Below are positions 1 through 6,350 of a DNA stretch of 7,435 nt, piece after piece. This DNA comes from an uncultured Lachnospiraceae bacterium (lineage in GTDB: Bacteria > Bacillota > Clostridia > Lachnospirales > Lachnospiraceae). The position numbers were made by a program, and so were the translations under genes. The notes beneath the pieces are model-generated. The model worked only from the letters and a program-made list of their open reading frames with translations. It did no database searches and was not told the DNA's origin. The DNA is taken from positions 1 through 7,435 of the forward strand of contig CADCRB010000228.1 in NCBI GenBank assembly GCA_902803745.1. The letters run 5' to 3'. Each line of letters starts with the position of its first letter. Positions within the stretch are counted from its first letter, which is position 1.

Positions 1-3000
1 AAGCACAGTACCGTCATCCGCTGTATTCTGGTCACCCGGATCTGTATGCTCCGTGCCTCCTGAAGGAGCAGTATATTCTCCTGTGTCCCCCCCGGTATTG
101 GTCTCGGGATTGGATATCTGTATCTGGGTTCCGTCCGAATTGGTGATCTCCGTCCCGGCATCAGGCGTGAGTGTAAATCCTCCTTCGCCCTGTCCGCCTC
201 CTTCATCAGAGGACGTATCACCACTGCTTTCACCGCCTTCATTTCCACCATCCGGTGCAGGCTCCTCTGCCGGAGGCTCTTCTGAAGGCGTCTCCTCTGA
301 AGGCTCTTCTACAGGCGGCTCACCGGTATATTCTGGCATGGCAGCGCCGCCTTCCGTATATTCTACCGTAGGCTGTATCTCATCCCTCCAGCCCGGATCC
401 ACTATATCAAGCAGAGCCATAGTGTACTCAAGATCATCACTCATCCTTGTGATCTCTTTAGCAGAATCCTCGCTGACCCCGAACACTCCGGACAGCAGTC
501 CCAGTATCTCCTGATAAAGGGCTTCGAATCCGACACCCACACCGAGACTGTCCGCATACTCTGTCAGTGCATCATGTATCACCACACCCTGCATCAGGGA
601 ATCAAGTGCATCAAGTGACTCCTCTCTTTGCTGATATTCATTATAAGCATCTATCTTTCTCTGAAGGCGCATCAGCACAAAGGATTTATTGTATATATCC
701 TTACTCTCCTCCGAAAGATGCGTAAGTCCTACGAGAGAATCATATGCTCCTTCATAGTCACCCTTATCATAATTGGTCTTAGCAGCACTTTCGTAGCCGA
801 CATTCGCAAATGCAAAAGTACAGAAAGTAACCGCCGCAAGGAATGAAGTAAAGAAAAGAGCAACCGCTGCCACCTTCTTTTTGGGCAGTTTTTTCTCCGG
901 GACAAGATCCGCCGGAGGCTTTTCCTTCTTTGGCTTTTTGGGCTTTTTCTCCTTCGGTTTCTTCTCTTTCTTCGGCTTTTTTTCTTTCTTCTTTTTCTTC
1001 TTGCCTTCTCCGGCCTGTATGTCCTCGCCTAGAATGGCAGCATTTTCAAGAGTCTGCTCGCTGGGATTTGCAACATTAGATGCTGCACCTTCTTTTTCAA
1101 GCCCGGCTTCTTCTTCATCGTCGTCGCTCGCAAAAAGGAGTTCCTGTAGCTTTTGGAGAAAGCTCTTCTTTTCGATCGGATTGCCTTCCTCATCTGTTTC
1201 AGGCTCTGCGTTTTTCTTTTTCTTCTTTTTTCTTCGCTTTTTACGGCCTTTTCCAGATTCTTCATCCTCTTCAGAAGATTCTTCACCGTTTCCTCCATCG
1301 CCGTCTCCTTCCCCGGTCAGCATGGACATCAGATCATCATCCACGAGATCAAGATTATCATCCTTCTTTAGCAGATCTCCCATCTCAGAAAGATCTTCAT
1401 CACCCGACAATGAATCGATAAGCTCTGTCACATCCTGTCCGGATGCATCACCGTCTTCACCGAGAAGTCCCTCCAGATTCAACGCCTCATCCAACGCGGC
1501 TTCCAACTCCGGAGCAGCTTCTTCTTTGGCCTCTCCGTCATCGGAAGCTACATCCTCTGCCGCCGCAAAGAGCGCATCAATCTCATCCGCTGTCATCATA
1601 TGATTCGGATCATCATTCGCGTCAGATGACGGTTCAGTCCCGACTTCCGGCTCGGGTTCAGACTCGGGTGTCGTATATGTTATCTCCGGTTCAGCCTGAG
1701 CTTCCTCTGCTGCCGGCTCCTCATCAGTAGCCAGGCTTTCCGCCTCAGCAAGGATATCATCCACTGAAATATCTTCGTCTGCTCCGGAAGACTCTTCTAT
1801 TGCAGGCTCTTCTGCTTCGGGCGCTGCTTCAGGCTCGGGCTCGGGCTCTGCTGCCTCGGCCGCCTCCTCAGGCTCTGCCGGCGTATCTGCTGCCGCAAAG
1901 AGTGCCGCTATATCATCGGGGCTTAGCTGCTTATTCGGATCATCATCCGCTGCAGGCTCAGGCGCTGCCTCAGCTTCAGGTTCTGCTTCAGGCTCGGGCT
2001 CTGCTGCTTCGGGCACCTCCTCAGGCTCCGCCGGCGTATCTGCTGCCGCAAAGAGTGCCGCTATATCATCGGGGCTTAGCTGCTTATTCGGATCATCATC
2101 CACTGCCGGCTCAGGCGCTGCCTCAGCTTCAGGCTCTGATGCAGACTCTTCGACGGGATCCGCAACAGTGTATGTGATCCCGGCATCATCTGGTTTCTCA
2201 GTCATATCGGCAGGAGCTTCATTGGGAAGCTCTGTCTCGTCTATATTATCTCCGGTCAGGCGCTCAGCCTCAGCCAGGATATCTTCCATTGAGTAATCTT
2301 CTGAATCCGCAGGATTATCCTCGATCTCCGGCATAATATCGGCAGGCATCAGATCATCAGGTCCGGGTTCAGGCGCTGACTCGGCAGCCGGCTCAGGAGC
2401 TGCTTCCATTCCGGAAATCGGCTCTTCCACCGGTCCGGGCACAGGTTCCGGCTCGGGCTCTGCCGAAATATCTATTTCGTTCATTGCCGACAGTACATCA
2501 AATGGCTCTTCAGGCTCGGGTATCGGCTCCGGGCTCGGCATCGGCTCAGGCTCGGGGACAGGCTCTGCTGCCGGCTCCGGGCTTGGCACCGGCTCAGGCT
2601 CGGGGACTGCCGGTTCAGGAACTGCCTCTGATTCGGGCAGAGGTTCCGGTGCAGGTGCAGGCTCCGCATCTTTAGACAGCTCTCCCTGAAGCATGGCTTC
2701 CAGACGATCCTCCTCTGAAACATCACCGCCGGAAGCGGTTAATGTCGGCTCCGGTCTGTCCATGGTCTTCAGAAGCTCCTCAAAATCCGCAATGGTATTG
2801 ATCTGCGGGGCCGGTTCAGGTTCAGGCTCCGGTTCAGGTAATGGAACCGTCGCAGACTCAGATGAAGGCTGAGTCCCGGCAGCTTTCTCCATCTCCGGCA
2901 TCGGCTCAGGCGTGATCTCAGGCGTAATATCTGCAGGCATCACAACATCCTGCCTGACCTCTTCCAGATCAGGCAGTACATCGGGTTCAATCTCTGCTTC

Positions 3001-3054
3001 CTTACTTTCCATAGAGCGGAGCAGTCTGTCTAAATATTCTTCATCAGAACTCAT
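1..3054 (-). CDS. Large single-pass membrane protein with acidic repetitive disordered N-terminal part; 3' end outside window
   Basis: I do not recognise this as a named family. Codon-by-codon reading gives 1018 uninterrupted codons from ATG (3054-3052) to the window edge, so the C-terminus is missing. Seen: residues 1-~590 are acidic and Pro/Glu/Ala-rich (EPEPEP linkers) with spaced short amphipathic motifs such as DEEYLDRLLRSM (4-15), DFEELLKTM, SMEDILAEAERL (255-266), SVDDILAEAESL (430-441) and three LSPDDIAALF-like cores (326-335, 377-386, 487-496). Lys/Arg-rich patches lie at ~602-614 and 685-727. One hydrophobic helix spans ~728-750. A TPR-like helical segment (DKGDYEGAYDSL, 763-774) runs to ~895, followed by a Glu/Pro/Gly/Ser-rich tail. 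The basic flank predicts N-inside, C-outside topology. The start is 11 nt after the EAL gene stop, indicating co-transcription; the upstream GGCAGCAGAG is a weak ribosome binding site, suggesting translational coupling. Inferred role: membrane scaffold or adaptor. The frame is certain, the function unknown. Confidence 0.9.
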   Translation of the reverse strand, partial: MSSDEEYLDRLLRSMESKEAEIEPDVLPDLEEVRQDVVMPADITPEITPEPMPEMEKAAGTQPSSESATVPLPEPEPEPEPAPQINTIADFEELLKTMDRPEPTLTASGGDVSEEDRLEAMLQGELSKDAEPAPAPEPLPESEAVPEPAVPEPEPVPSPEPAAEPVPEPEPMPSPEPIPEPEEPFDVLSAMNEIDISAEPEPEPVPGPVEEPISGMEAAPEPAAESAPEPGPDDLMPADIMPEIEDNPADSEDYSMEDILAEAERLTGDNIDETELPNEAPADMTEKPDDAGITYTVADPVEESASEPEAEAAPEPAVDDDPNKQLSPDDIAALFAAADTPAEPEEVPEAAEPEPEAEPEAEAAPEPAADDDPNKQLSPDDIAALFAAADTPAEPEEAAEAAEPEPEPEAAPEAEEPAIEESSGADEDISVDDILAEAESLATDEEPAAEEAQAEPEITYTTPESEPEPEVGTEPSSDANDDPNHMMTADEIDALFAAAEDVASDDGEAKEEAAPELEAALDEALNLEGLLGEDGDASGQDVTELIDSLSGDEDLSEMGDLLKKDDNLDLVDDDLMSMLTGEGDGDGGNGEESSEEDEESGKGRKKRRKKKKKKNAEPETDEEGNPIEKKSFLQKLQELLFASDDDEEEAGLEKEGAASNVANPSEQTLENAAILGEDIQAGEGKKKKKKEKKPKKEKKPKEKKPKKPKKEKPPADLVPEKKLPKKKVAAVALFFTSFLAAVTFCTFAFANVGYESAAKTNYDKGDYEGAYDSLVGLTHLSEESKDIYNKSFVLMRLQRKIDAYNEYQQREESLDALDSLMQGVVIHDALTEYADSLGVGVGFEALYQEILGLLSGVFGVSEDSAKEITRMSDDLEYTMALLDIVDPGWRDEIQPTVEYTEGGAAMPEYTGEPPVEEPSEETPSEEPPAEEPAPDGGNEGGESSGDTSSDEGGGQGEGGFTLTPDAGTEITNSDGTQIQISNPETNTGGDTGEYTAPSGGTEHTDPGDQNTADDGTVL
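1840..1980. repeat. Tandem duplication, first copy (period 153 nt)
   Basis: This 141-nt stretch matches 1993-2133 with about 6 mismatches counted by eye (~96% identity). It lies within the large membrane protein gene and, being 51 codons in period, keeps the frame. It encodes the second LSPDDIAALFAAAD motif (residues ~370-390) plus its Pro/Glu/Ala linker. The high DNA identity suggests recent duplication or conversion. Confidence 0.93.
1993..2133. repeat. Tandem duplication, second copy (period 153 nt)
   Basis: Partner of 1840-1980. It encodes the first LSPDDIAALFAAAD motif (residues ~319-339) and linker. From 2032 to 2100 the two copies are identical; the differences lie in the linker codons. 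A third, diverged protein-level copy (MTADEIDALFAAAE, residues 487-500) is at about 1555-1596. Confidence 0.93.
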
Positions 3055-3065
3055 CTCTGCTGCCG

Positions 3066-4799
3066 CTAAGCCCTCTTTCCTTCATATTCTGTCATCCAGT
3101 TGATAAAATCATCTATCTCGAGTGGTTTCGAATAATAGTATCCCTGAAAACTCGTAACCTTGAAATTTTCCTTAAGATAATTCTTCATCTGCTTTGTTTC
3201 TATTCCTTCTATACAGCAGAAAACGCCAAGCTTTGAAGCACAATCCGTAATTGCCTCAAGCAGGCACTGTCTGGGCACATCCTCCTCGATACCGTCGATA
3301 AAGGATTTGTCTATCTTGATCTGATCGATAGGCAGATTGATCAGCAGCCCCAGGGCAGAATAACCTGTCCCGAAGTCATCAAGCGCCGTCTGGATCCCGC
3401 TGCTTTTGAAGAAGATCATATCATTTCTGAGGGAGTCCATATCCAAAAGCCTGCATCTTTCCGTAAGCTCCAGCTTAAGGTTCTTAGTGTCATATCCTTC
3501 CTCATCTATTATCCTTTTAAGATCCCTCTTGAAATCGATCCTTTGCAGCTGGGGATAGGCAAGATTCACATTTACTATAAATCCGGGATAATCCTTCACC
3601 AGCCGCTTTGCATCCTCCATGGCTCTTCTCAGGATAAACTTACCAAGATCATAAAACGCCATATCCTTCTCAAGCCAGGGAATAAATTCGTTAGGAGGTA
3701 CTACCTTCCCGTCTCTGTCCCTGTATCGGATCAAAGCTTCCATTCCAATGACATCCTCGGTCTCGGCATTAACTATGGGCTGGTATGTCAGGAAAAATCC
3801 CCTGCAGCCTGCAACCACATCCCCTCTTATCATACTGAGGGAATCAAGATGCTCCCTGCTCTTATTCTGCATTTCCTTATTATATACCAGCAGTTCCATC
3901 CGGTTCTCGGACTTGGCCTGACTCAGGGCATACTGCACGCAGTTATATACCGATGATGCATCGATATCCATATCCGATACGTGCATGGCTCCGCCGCATA
4001 TATTCAGTTCTGTATGTATGCCTCCAACGTATATATCATTTTTAAGCATATTCTGCAGGTCATCAAAAAGCTGATGAAGCTCTCCGGTCGTATGCCCGCT
4101 TTCCTCTACTATATATGCAAACTTTGTACCTTCGGTCCTGAAGAAAACACCGTTTTTCTTCTTTTCCGAAAGCCAGTCGGCAACTTTCTTCAAAAGCTTA
4201 TTGCCTTCATCAAAACCGTAGCTGGAATTGAAATCAAAGAAATTCCTGATACCTATGGAAGAAACCACAAATGGCTTGCTCTCTTTAATATAATGCTCTA
4301 TTGTCGTGATCAGATTATTGCGTGAAAAAAGTCCCGTGACCGGATCTATGGTATCCATCTTTTCATAGTCCATGATGGAGCCAACGAAAAACAACGGTCT
4401 TCCATCATAATCTTTAATGAGCCTTGCCCTGCAGCCCACAGTCTGATATATGCCCTCTGCATTTCTGACTCTGGTAATATAGTCAAGCGTAGTGGACTCA
4501 CCCTGCTCAAGAGAAATGATCTGATCCAGATAGGATGCGCGCTCATGCTCGATGATATGTTCCCCCCATACCCTGGCACCATCCTTCAGATGTATGGATG
4601 GCAGACCGAATTGCTCGACGGCCTCCCTGGACCAGCGGGAAATACCTGCCGGGATATATTCAATGAAAAGATATCTGTCTTCGATACATTCCGAAAAGAC
4701 GTCAAACAGTTCCTCGAGATTATCCCAAGGAATGCTTTTCAGGCCGCTTTTTCCGTCCAAATCGAAGATATCATTACTGAAAGTAAACATAGGTGTCAT
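3066..4799 (-). CDS. PAS - degenerate GGDEF - EAL protein, probable cyclic-di-GMP phosphodiesterase
   Basis: 577 residues with no membrane segment, so probably cytosolic. A PAS_3-like sensor domain covers ~40-145 (ending GRPLFFVGSIMDYE). The GGDEF-like domain covers ~150-310: it keeps DPVTGLFSR (152-160), but the active-site loop reads RTEGTKF (221-227) in place of the GGDEF signature and no RxxD inhibitory site is visible, so cyclase activity is unlikely. The EAL domain covers ~330-570 and retains the residues expected for hydrolysis of c-di-GMP to pGpG: E354 (EAL), N412, E444, D474-D475 in DDFGTGYS, K495, E531 and Q552. The degenerate GGDEF may bind GTP or serve as a structural module. The stop is 11 nt before the large repeat protein gene, so the two probably form an operon. 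An in-frame TAA three codons upstream of the ATG limits the start to M1 or M4; no Shine-Dalgarno is seen. Confidence 0.93.
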   Translation of the reverse strand: MTPMFTFSNDIFDLDGKSGLKSIPWDNLEELFDVFSECIEDRYLFIEYIPAGISRWSREAVEQFGLPSIHLKDGARVWGEHIIEHERASYLDQIISLEQGESTTLDYITRVRNAEGIYQTVGCRARLIKDYDGRPLFFVGSIMDYEKMDTIDPVTGLFSRNNLITTIEHYIKESKPFVVSSIGIRNFFDFNSSYGFDEGNKLLKKVADWLSEKKKNGVFFRTEGTKFAYIVEESGHTTGELHQLFDDLQNMLKNDIYVGGIHTELNICGGAMHVSDMDIDASSVYNCVQYALSQAKSENRMELLVYNKEMQNKSREHLDSLSMIRGDVVAGCRGFFLTYQPIVNAETEDVIGMEALIRYRDRDGKVVPPNEFIPWLEKDMAFYDLGKFILRRAMEDAKRLVKDYPGFIVNVNLAYPQLQRIDFKRDLKRIIDEEGYDTKNLKLELTERCRLLDMDSLRNDMIFFKSSGIQTALDDFGTGYSALGLLINLPIDQIKIDKSFIDGIEEDVPRQCLLEAITDCASKLGVFCCIEGIETKQMKNYLKENFKVTSFQGYYYSKPLEIDDFINWMTEYEGKRA

Positions 4800-4807
4800 A
4801 ACGATTT

Positions 4808-4836
4808 ATTGTAACAAAGAGAGTGTCAAAATACAA
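4808..4836 (-). promoter_or_regulatory. Possible promoter of the EAL gene, compatible with a leaderless mRNA
   Basis: On the minus strand TTGTAT (4836-4831), a 17-nt spacer and TACAAT (4813-4808) resemble a housekeeping promoter (3/6 and 5/6 matches). Only 8 nt separate the -10 box from the ATG at 4799, so transcription would begin at or next to the start codon. This fits the absence of a Shine-Dalgarno, but the -35 match is weak. Confidence 0.35.
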
Positions 4837-4909
4837 TACTGACCGATGATACCGGACGTATGCCGCAGAGCGCGGACATCAGTGATATCTGATGAAATAA
4901 AAAAATCTA

Positions 4910-4941
4910 TTGAAATTATTCAGAAAGAAGTTTAATATAAT
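4910..4941 (+). promoter_or_regulatory. Probable promoter of the small DUF6465-like gene
   Basis: TTGAAA (4910-4915) is followed by an A+T-rich TTTAATATAATAT run. A TAATAT begins at optimal 17-nt spacing (4933-4938), and a perfect TATAAT (4936-4941) lies at 20-nt spacing. The box ends 43 nt before the ATG, leaving a normal leader. Confidence 0.6.
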
Positions 4942-4970
4942 ATGGCAATTAATTTCAAGAGTTCGTTTTT

Positions 4971-4977
4971 AGGGAGG
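4971..4977 (+). promoter_or_regulatory. Ribosome binding site AGGGAGG
   Basis: AGGGAGG lies 7 nt before the ATG at 4985 and fixes the start of the 65-codon gene. Its strength suggests high expression. Confidence 0.85.
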
Positions 4978-4984
4978 TTTTATA

Positions 4985-5182
4985 ATGAAATCAGAACTTA
5001 CAATTCAGTTCGCTGGAAAGGACAACACCGAGTCAGAGCTTATAGCCAGAGCTAAGGATGCTTTTAAGGAAGCAGGAAACAAGGCATCTGACATCAAGAA
5101 GGTTGATCTTTATGTCCAGCCTGAGAATTCAGTTGTTTATTATGTTATAAATGACGATTTCAAGGGTGAGTTCCAGATCTGA
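4985..5182 (+). CDS. Small DUF6465-like protein, function unknown
   Basis: 65 residues with no signal peptide or membrane segment. The apparent layout is beta-alpha-beta-beta: a strand near LTIQFAG (5-11), a charged helix ~15-31, a strand at KVDLYVQPENS (39-49) and the paired strand VVYYVINDDFKG (50-61). The combination of ...DLYV.PE....YYVIN... with an N-terminal IQFAGK is what I remember of the DUF6465 family common in Lachnospiraceae; this is from memory, not a search. Family members as I recall them often carry a Lys/Ala-rich N-terminal tail, which is absent here. It is the only plus-strand gene, monocistronic, with its own promoter, a strong ribosome binding site and a terminator ~30 nt after the stop. 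It is divergent from the EAL gene and convergent with cheV. Confidence 0.85.
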   Translation: MKSELTIQFAGKDNTESELIARAKDAFKEAGNKASDIKKVDLYVQPENSVVYYVINDDFKGEFQI

Positions 5183-5212
5183 ATACTAACCGGTTAGGGA
5201 ACATAGTACAAA

Positions 5213-5240
5213 AAAAGCCGCAGCTTCTGCTGCGGCTTTT
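5213..5240. terminator. Bidirectional intrinsic terminator between the DUF6465-like gene and cheV
   Basis: AAAAGCCGCAGC (5213-5224) and its perfect complement (5229-5240) form a 12-bp stem around a TTCT loop. On the minus strand the core is followed by seven T (from A5210-A5216), a textbook terminator for cheV, whose stop is ~33 nt upstream. On the plus strand the stem ends in TTTT and a T-rich stretch follows, serving the small gene that stops at 5182. Confidence 0.93.
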
Positions 5241-5273
5241 AATCTCTTTTATTTTATGACGATCATAAGATCA

Positions 5274-6179
5274 TCATCTTCTTGTTTCCTCTATCAGCTT
5301 GTCTATTACACGTACAAGATTTCCGATCTCCGGCTTTGAAAGCTGAGCATTTGCTCCCAGCTGCTCACCCTTTCTTCTCATTTCTTCATTGACAAGAGAT
5401 GAGAAAATAACGACCGGCAGATCCTTTGTTTCGTCACTGCTCTTTATAAGCTTTGTAAGCCTGTGGCCATCCATTATAGGCATCTCTATATCCGTAATGA
5501 CACATCTTACCTTATCAAAAACATCTCCCTCCTGCGCAGCCTGTGAGATAAAATCCCAGGCATCCTGACCGTTCACACAGTCGATCAGATTCACATAGCC
5601 GGCCTCCTTGAGCGAATCAGAGATGAGCTTATTAAGAAGCGCTGAATCCTCTGCCATCAGGATAGGAATATCATTTCTTTCTCTCTCGCCGAGCTCCTTG
5701 ATCTCTTCTATATTAAGACCTGTCTCAGGAGAAATGTCGGTAACTATCTTCTCGAAATCAAGTATTATCACAAGTTTGTCATCATACTTTACGATTCCTG
5801 TGGAAACTCCGGCATCCGCATTATTGATCGTGGCATTAGGCTTAATGATGTCCCTCCAGGATATCCTGTGGATACCTACTACAGAATCAACATGGAATGC
5901 AATATCAAGTTTATTGAAATTAGTGATAATGAAAAGGCCCTTTGTATCCTGATTGCCTCTCTGCAGACAGTTCTTAAGATTAATAGCCGTGATCATCGTA
6001 TCCCTCGGCATGAATATGCCCTCAATACTGGGATGTGCATTCGGCACGGGAGTGACCTCCTGATAAGGGATGATCTCTTTGATCTTTGCCACATTTATGC
6101 CATAGCAGTTCTCATCCAGCATGAACTCGAGTATCTCAAGCTCATTCGTACCGTTTTCAAGAAGAATATTTGTGTCCAT
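5274..6179 (-). CDS. cheV: CheV: chemotaxis coupling protein (CheW domain plus receiver domain)
   Basis: 301 residues, the usual CheV length. The CheW-like domain (~12-150) includes VAKIKEIIPYQEVTPVPNA (30-48), an IEGIF.PR motif (52-59) and VDSVVGIHRISW (97-108). A linker follows, then a receiver domain (~170-298) with the acidic pair E177/D178, phosphoacceptor D230 in TDIEMPIMDG (229-238), S260 and K282 in LSKPE, so phosphorylation by CheA should be possible. By family knowledge CheV couples chemoreceptors to CheA and its receiver domain contributes to adaptation or acts as a phosphate sink. The start is set by GGAGGGG (6192-6186), 6 nt before the ATG. No cheA, cheW or receptor gene is adjacent; 171 nt separate it from the ABC gene and a strong terminator follows, so it is probably its own unit, with possible read-through from the ABC gene. 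Confidence 0.95.
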   Translation of the reverse strand: MDTNILLENGTNELEILEFMLDENCYGINVAKIKEIIPYQEVTPVPNAHPSIEGIFMPRDTMITAINLKNCLQRGNQDTKGLFIITNFNKLDIAFHVDSVVGIHRISWRDIIKPNATINNADAGVSTGIVKYDDKLVIILDFEKIVTDISPETGLNIEEIKELGERERNDIPILMAEDSALLNKLISDSLKEAGYVNLIDCVNGQDAWDFISQAAQEGDVFDKVRCVITDIEMPIMDGHRLTKLIKSSDETKDLPVVIFSSLVNEEMRRKGEQLGANAQLSKPEIGNLVRVIDKLIEETRR

Positions 6180-6215
6180 GGATTACCCCTCCAAACATAA
6201 AAGAAACTAAAAGAT

Positions 6216-6224
6216 ATTATATCA
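6216..6224 (-). promoter_or_regulatory. Possible extended -10 promoter (TGATATAAT) proximal to cheV
   Basis: The minus strand reads TGATATAAT, a perfect extended -10 (TGN-TATAAT), 36 nt before the cheV ATG. No good -35 is seen, as is common for extended -10 promoters. It directly abuts the 13-bp inverted repeat. Confidence 0.55.
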
Positions 6225-6225
6225 T

Positions 6226-6263
6226 ACAGGATTCGAAAATGCATCAGCAATTTCGAATCCTGT
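6226..6263. repeat. Perfect 13-bp inverted repeat upstream of cheV, possible operator or leader hairpin
   Basis: ACAGGATTCGAAA (6226-6238) is the exact reverse complement of TTTCGAATCCTGT (6251-6263), with a 12-nt spacer. It lies just upstream of the proximal extended -10 and downstream of the distal promoter candidate. It could be an operator or, in transcripts from the distal promoter, a leader hairpin. No T-run follows it directly on either strand, so it is not a typical terminator. Confidence 0.85.
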
Positions 6264-6290
6264 CCATTTATTTCTCCCACAAACTAAAGT

Positions 6291-6320
6291 ATTATAGCAT
6301 ATTAGCGCGGAGAGGTGCAA
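6291..6320 (-). promoter_or_regulatory. Possible distal cheV promoter, TTGCAC-18-TATAAT with extended -10
   Basis: On the minus strand TTGCAC (6320-6315), an 18-nt spacer ending TGC, and TATAAT (6296-6291) form a plausible housekeeping promoter with a TGN extension. A transcript from it would carry the 13-bp inverted repeat in its leader. Confidence 0.5.
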
Positions 6321-6350
6321 AATATCCTGTCAGCTGCCGTTTTGTCTTAT

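Noticed and set aside
901..1260. TonB-like protein (Pro/Glu/Lys-rich linker with one membrane helix)
   Set aside because: The order and size are wrong: TonB has an N-terminal membrane anchor followed by a periplasmic Pro-rich linker, whereas here ~720 residues precede the helix, and the rest of the window suggests a Gram-positive cell.
1029..1298. Minus-strand 89-codon open frame
   Set aside because: Out-of-frame shadow inside the Lys-rich part of the large gene, which reads through without a stop in the correct frame.
53..2675. Several plus-strand open frames, including a 240-codon Ser/Phe-rich one at 881-1603 and repetitive ones at 1443-1730 and 1800-2177
   Set aside because: They are antisense shadows of the large minus-strand gene. 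Their Ser/Phe and Leu/Gln repeats are the complements of its Lys/Glu and Pro/Glu codons, and none has a convincing ribosome binding site.
1861..2840. Possible CRISPR-like or intergenic repeat array
   Set aside because: The repeats are in-frame coding repeats (EPEP linkers and ALFAAA motifs) within one continuous gene, without uniform repeats and unique spacers.
3543..4325. Plus-strand open frames opposite the EAL gene
   Set aside because: The minus-strand frame encodes a well-conserved PAS-GGDEF-EAL protein; the opposite frames have no recognisable domain or ribosome binding site.
4800..4984. FliA (sigma-28) flagellar promoter for the EAL or DUF6465-like gene
   Set aside because: CCGATGAT at 4843-4850 resembles a sigma-28 -10 box, but no TAAA-type -35 is found at 15-16 nt spacing.
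6226..6263. Inverted repeat as intrinsic terminator of the ABC gene
   Set aside because: The stem has a 12-nt loop, is A+T-rich near the loop and is not followed by a T-run; the next T-run on the minus strand is about 14 nt away.
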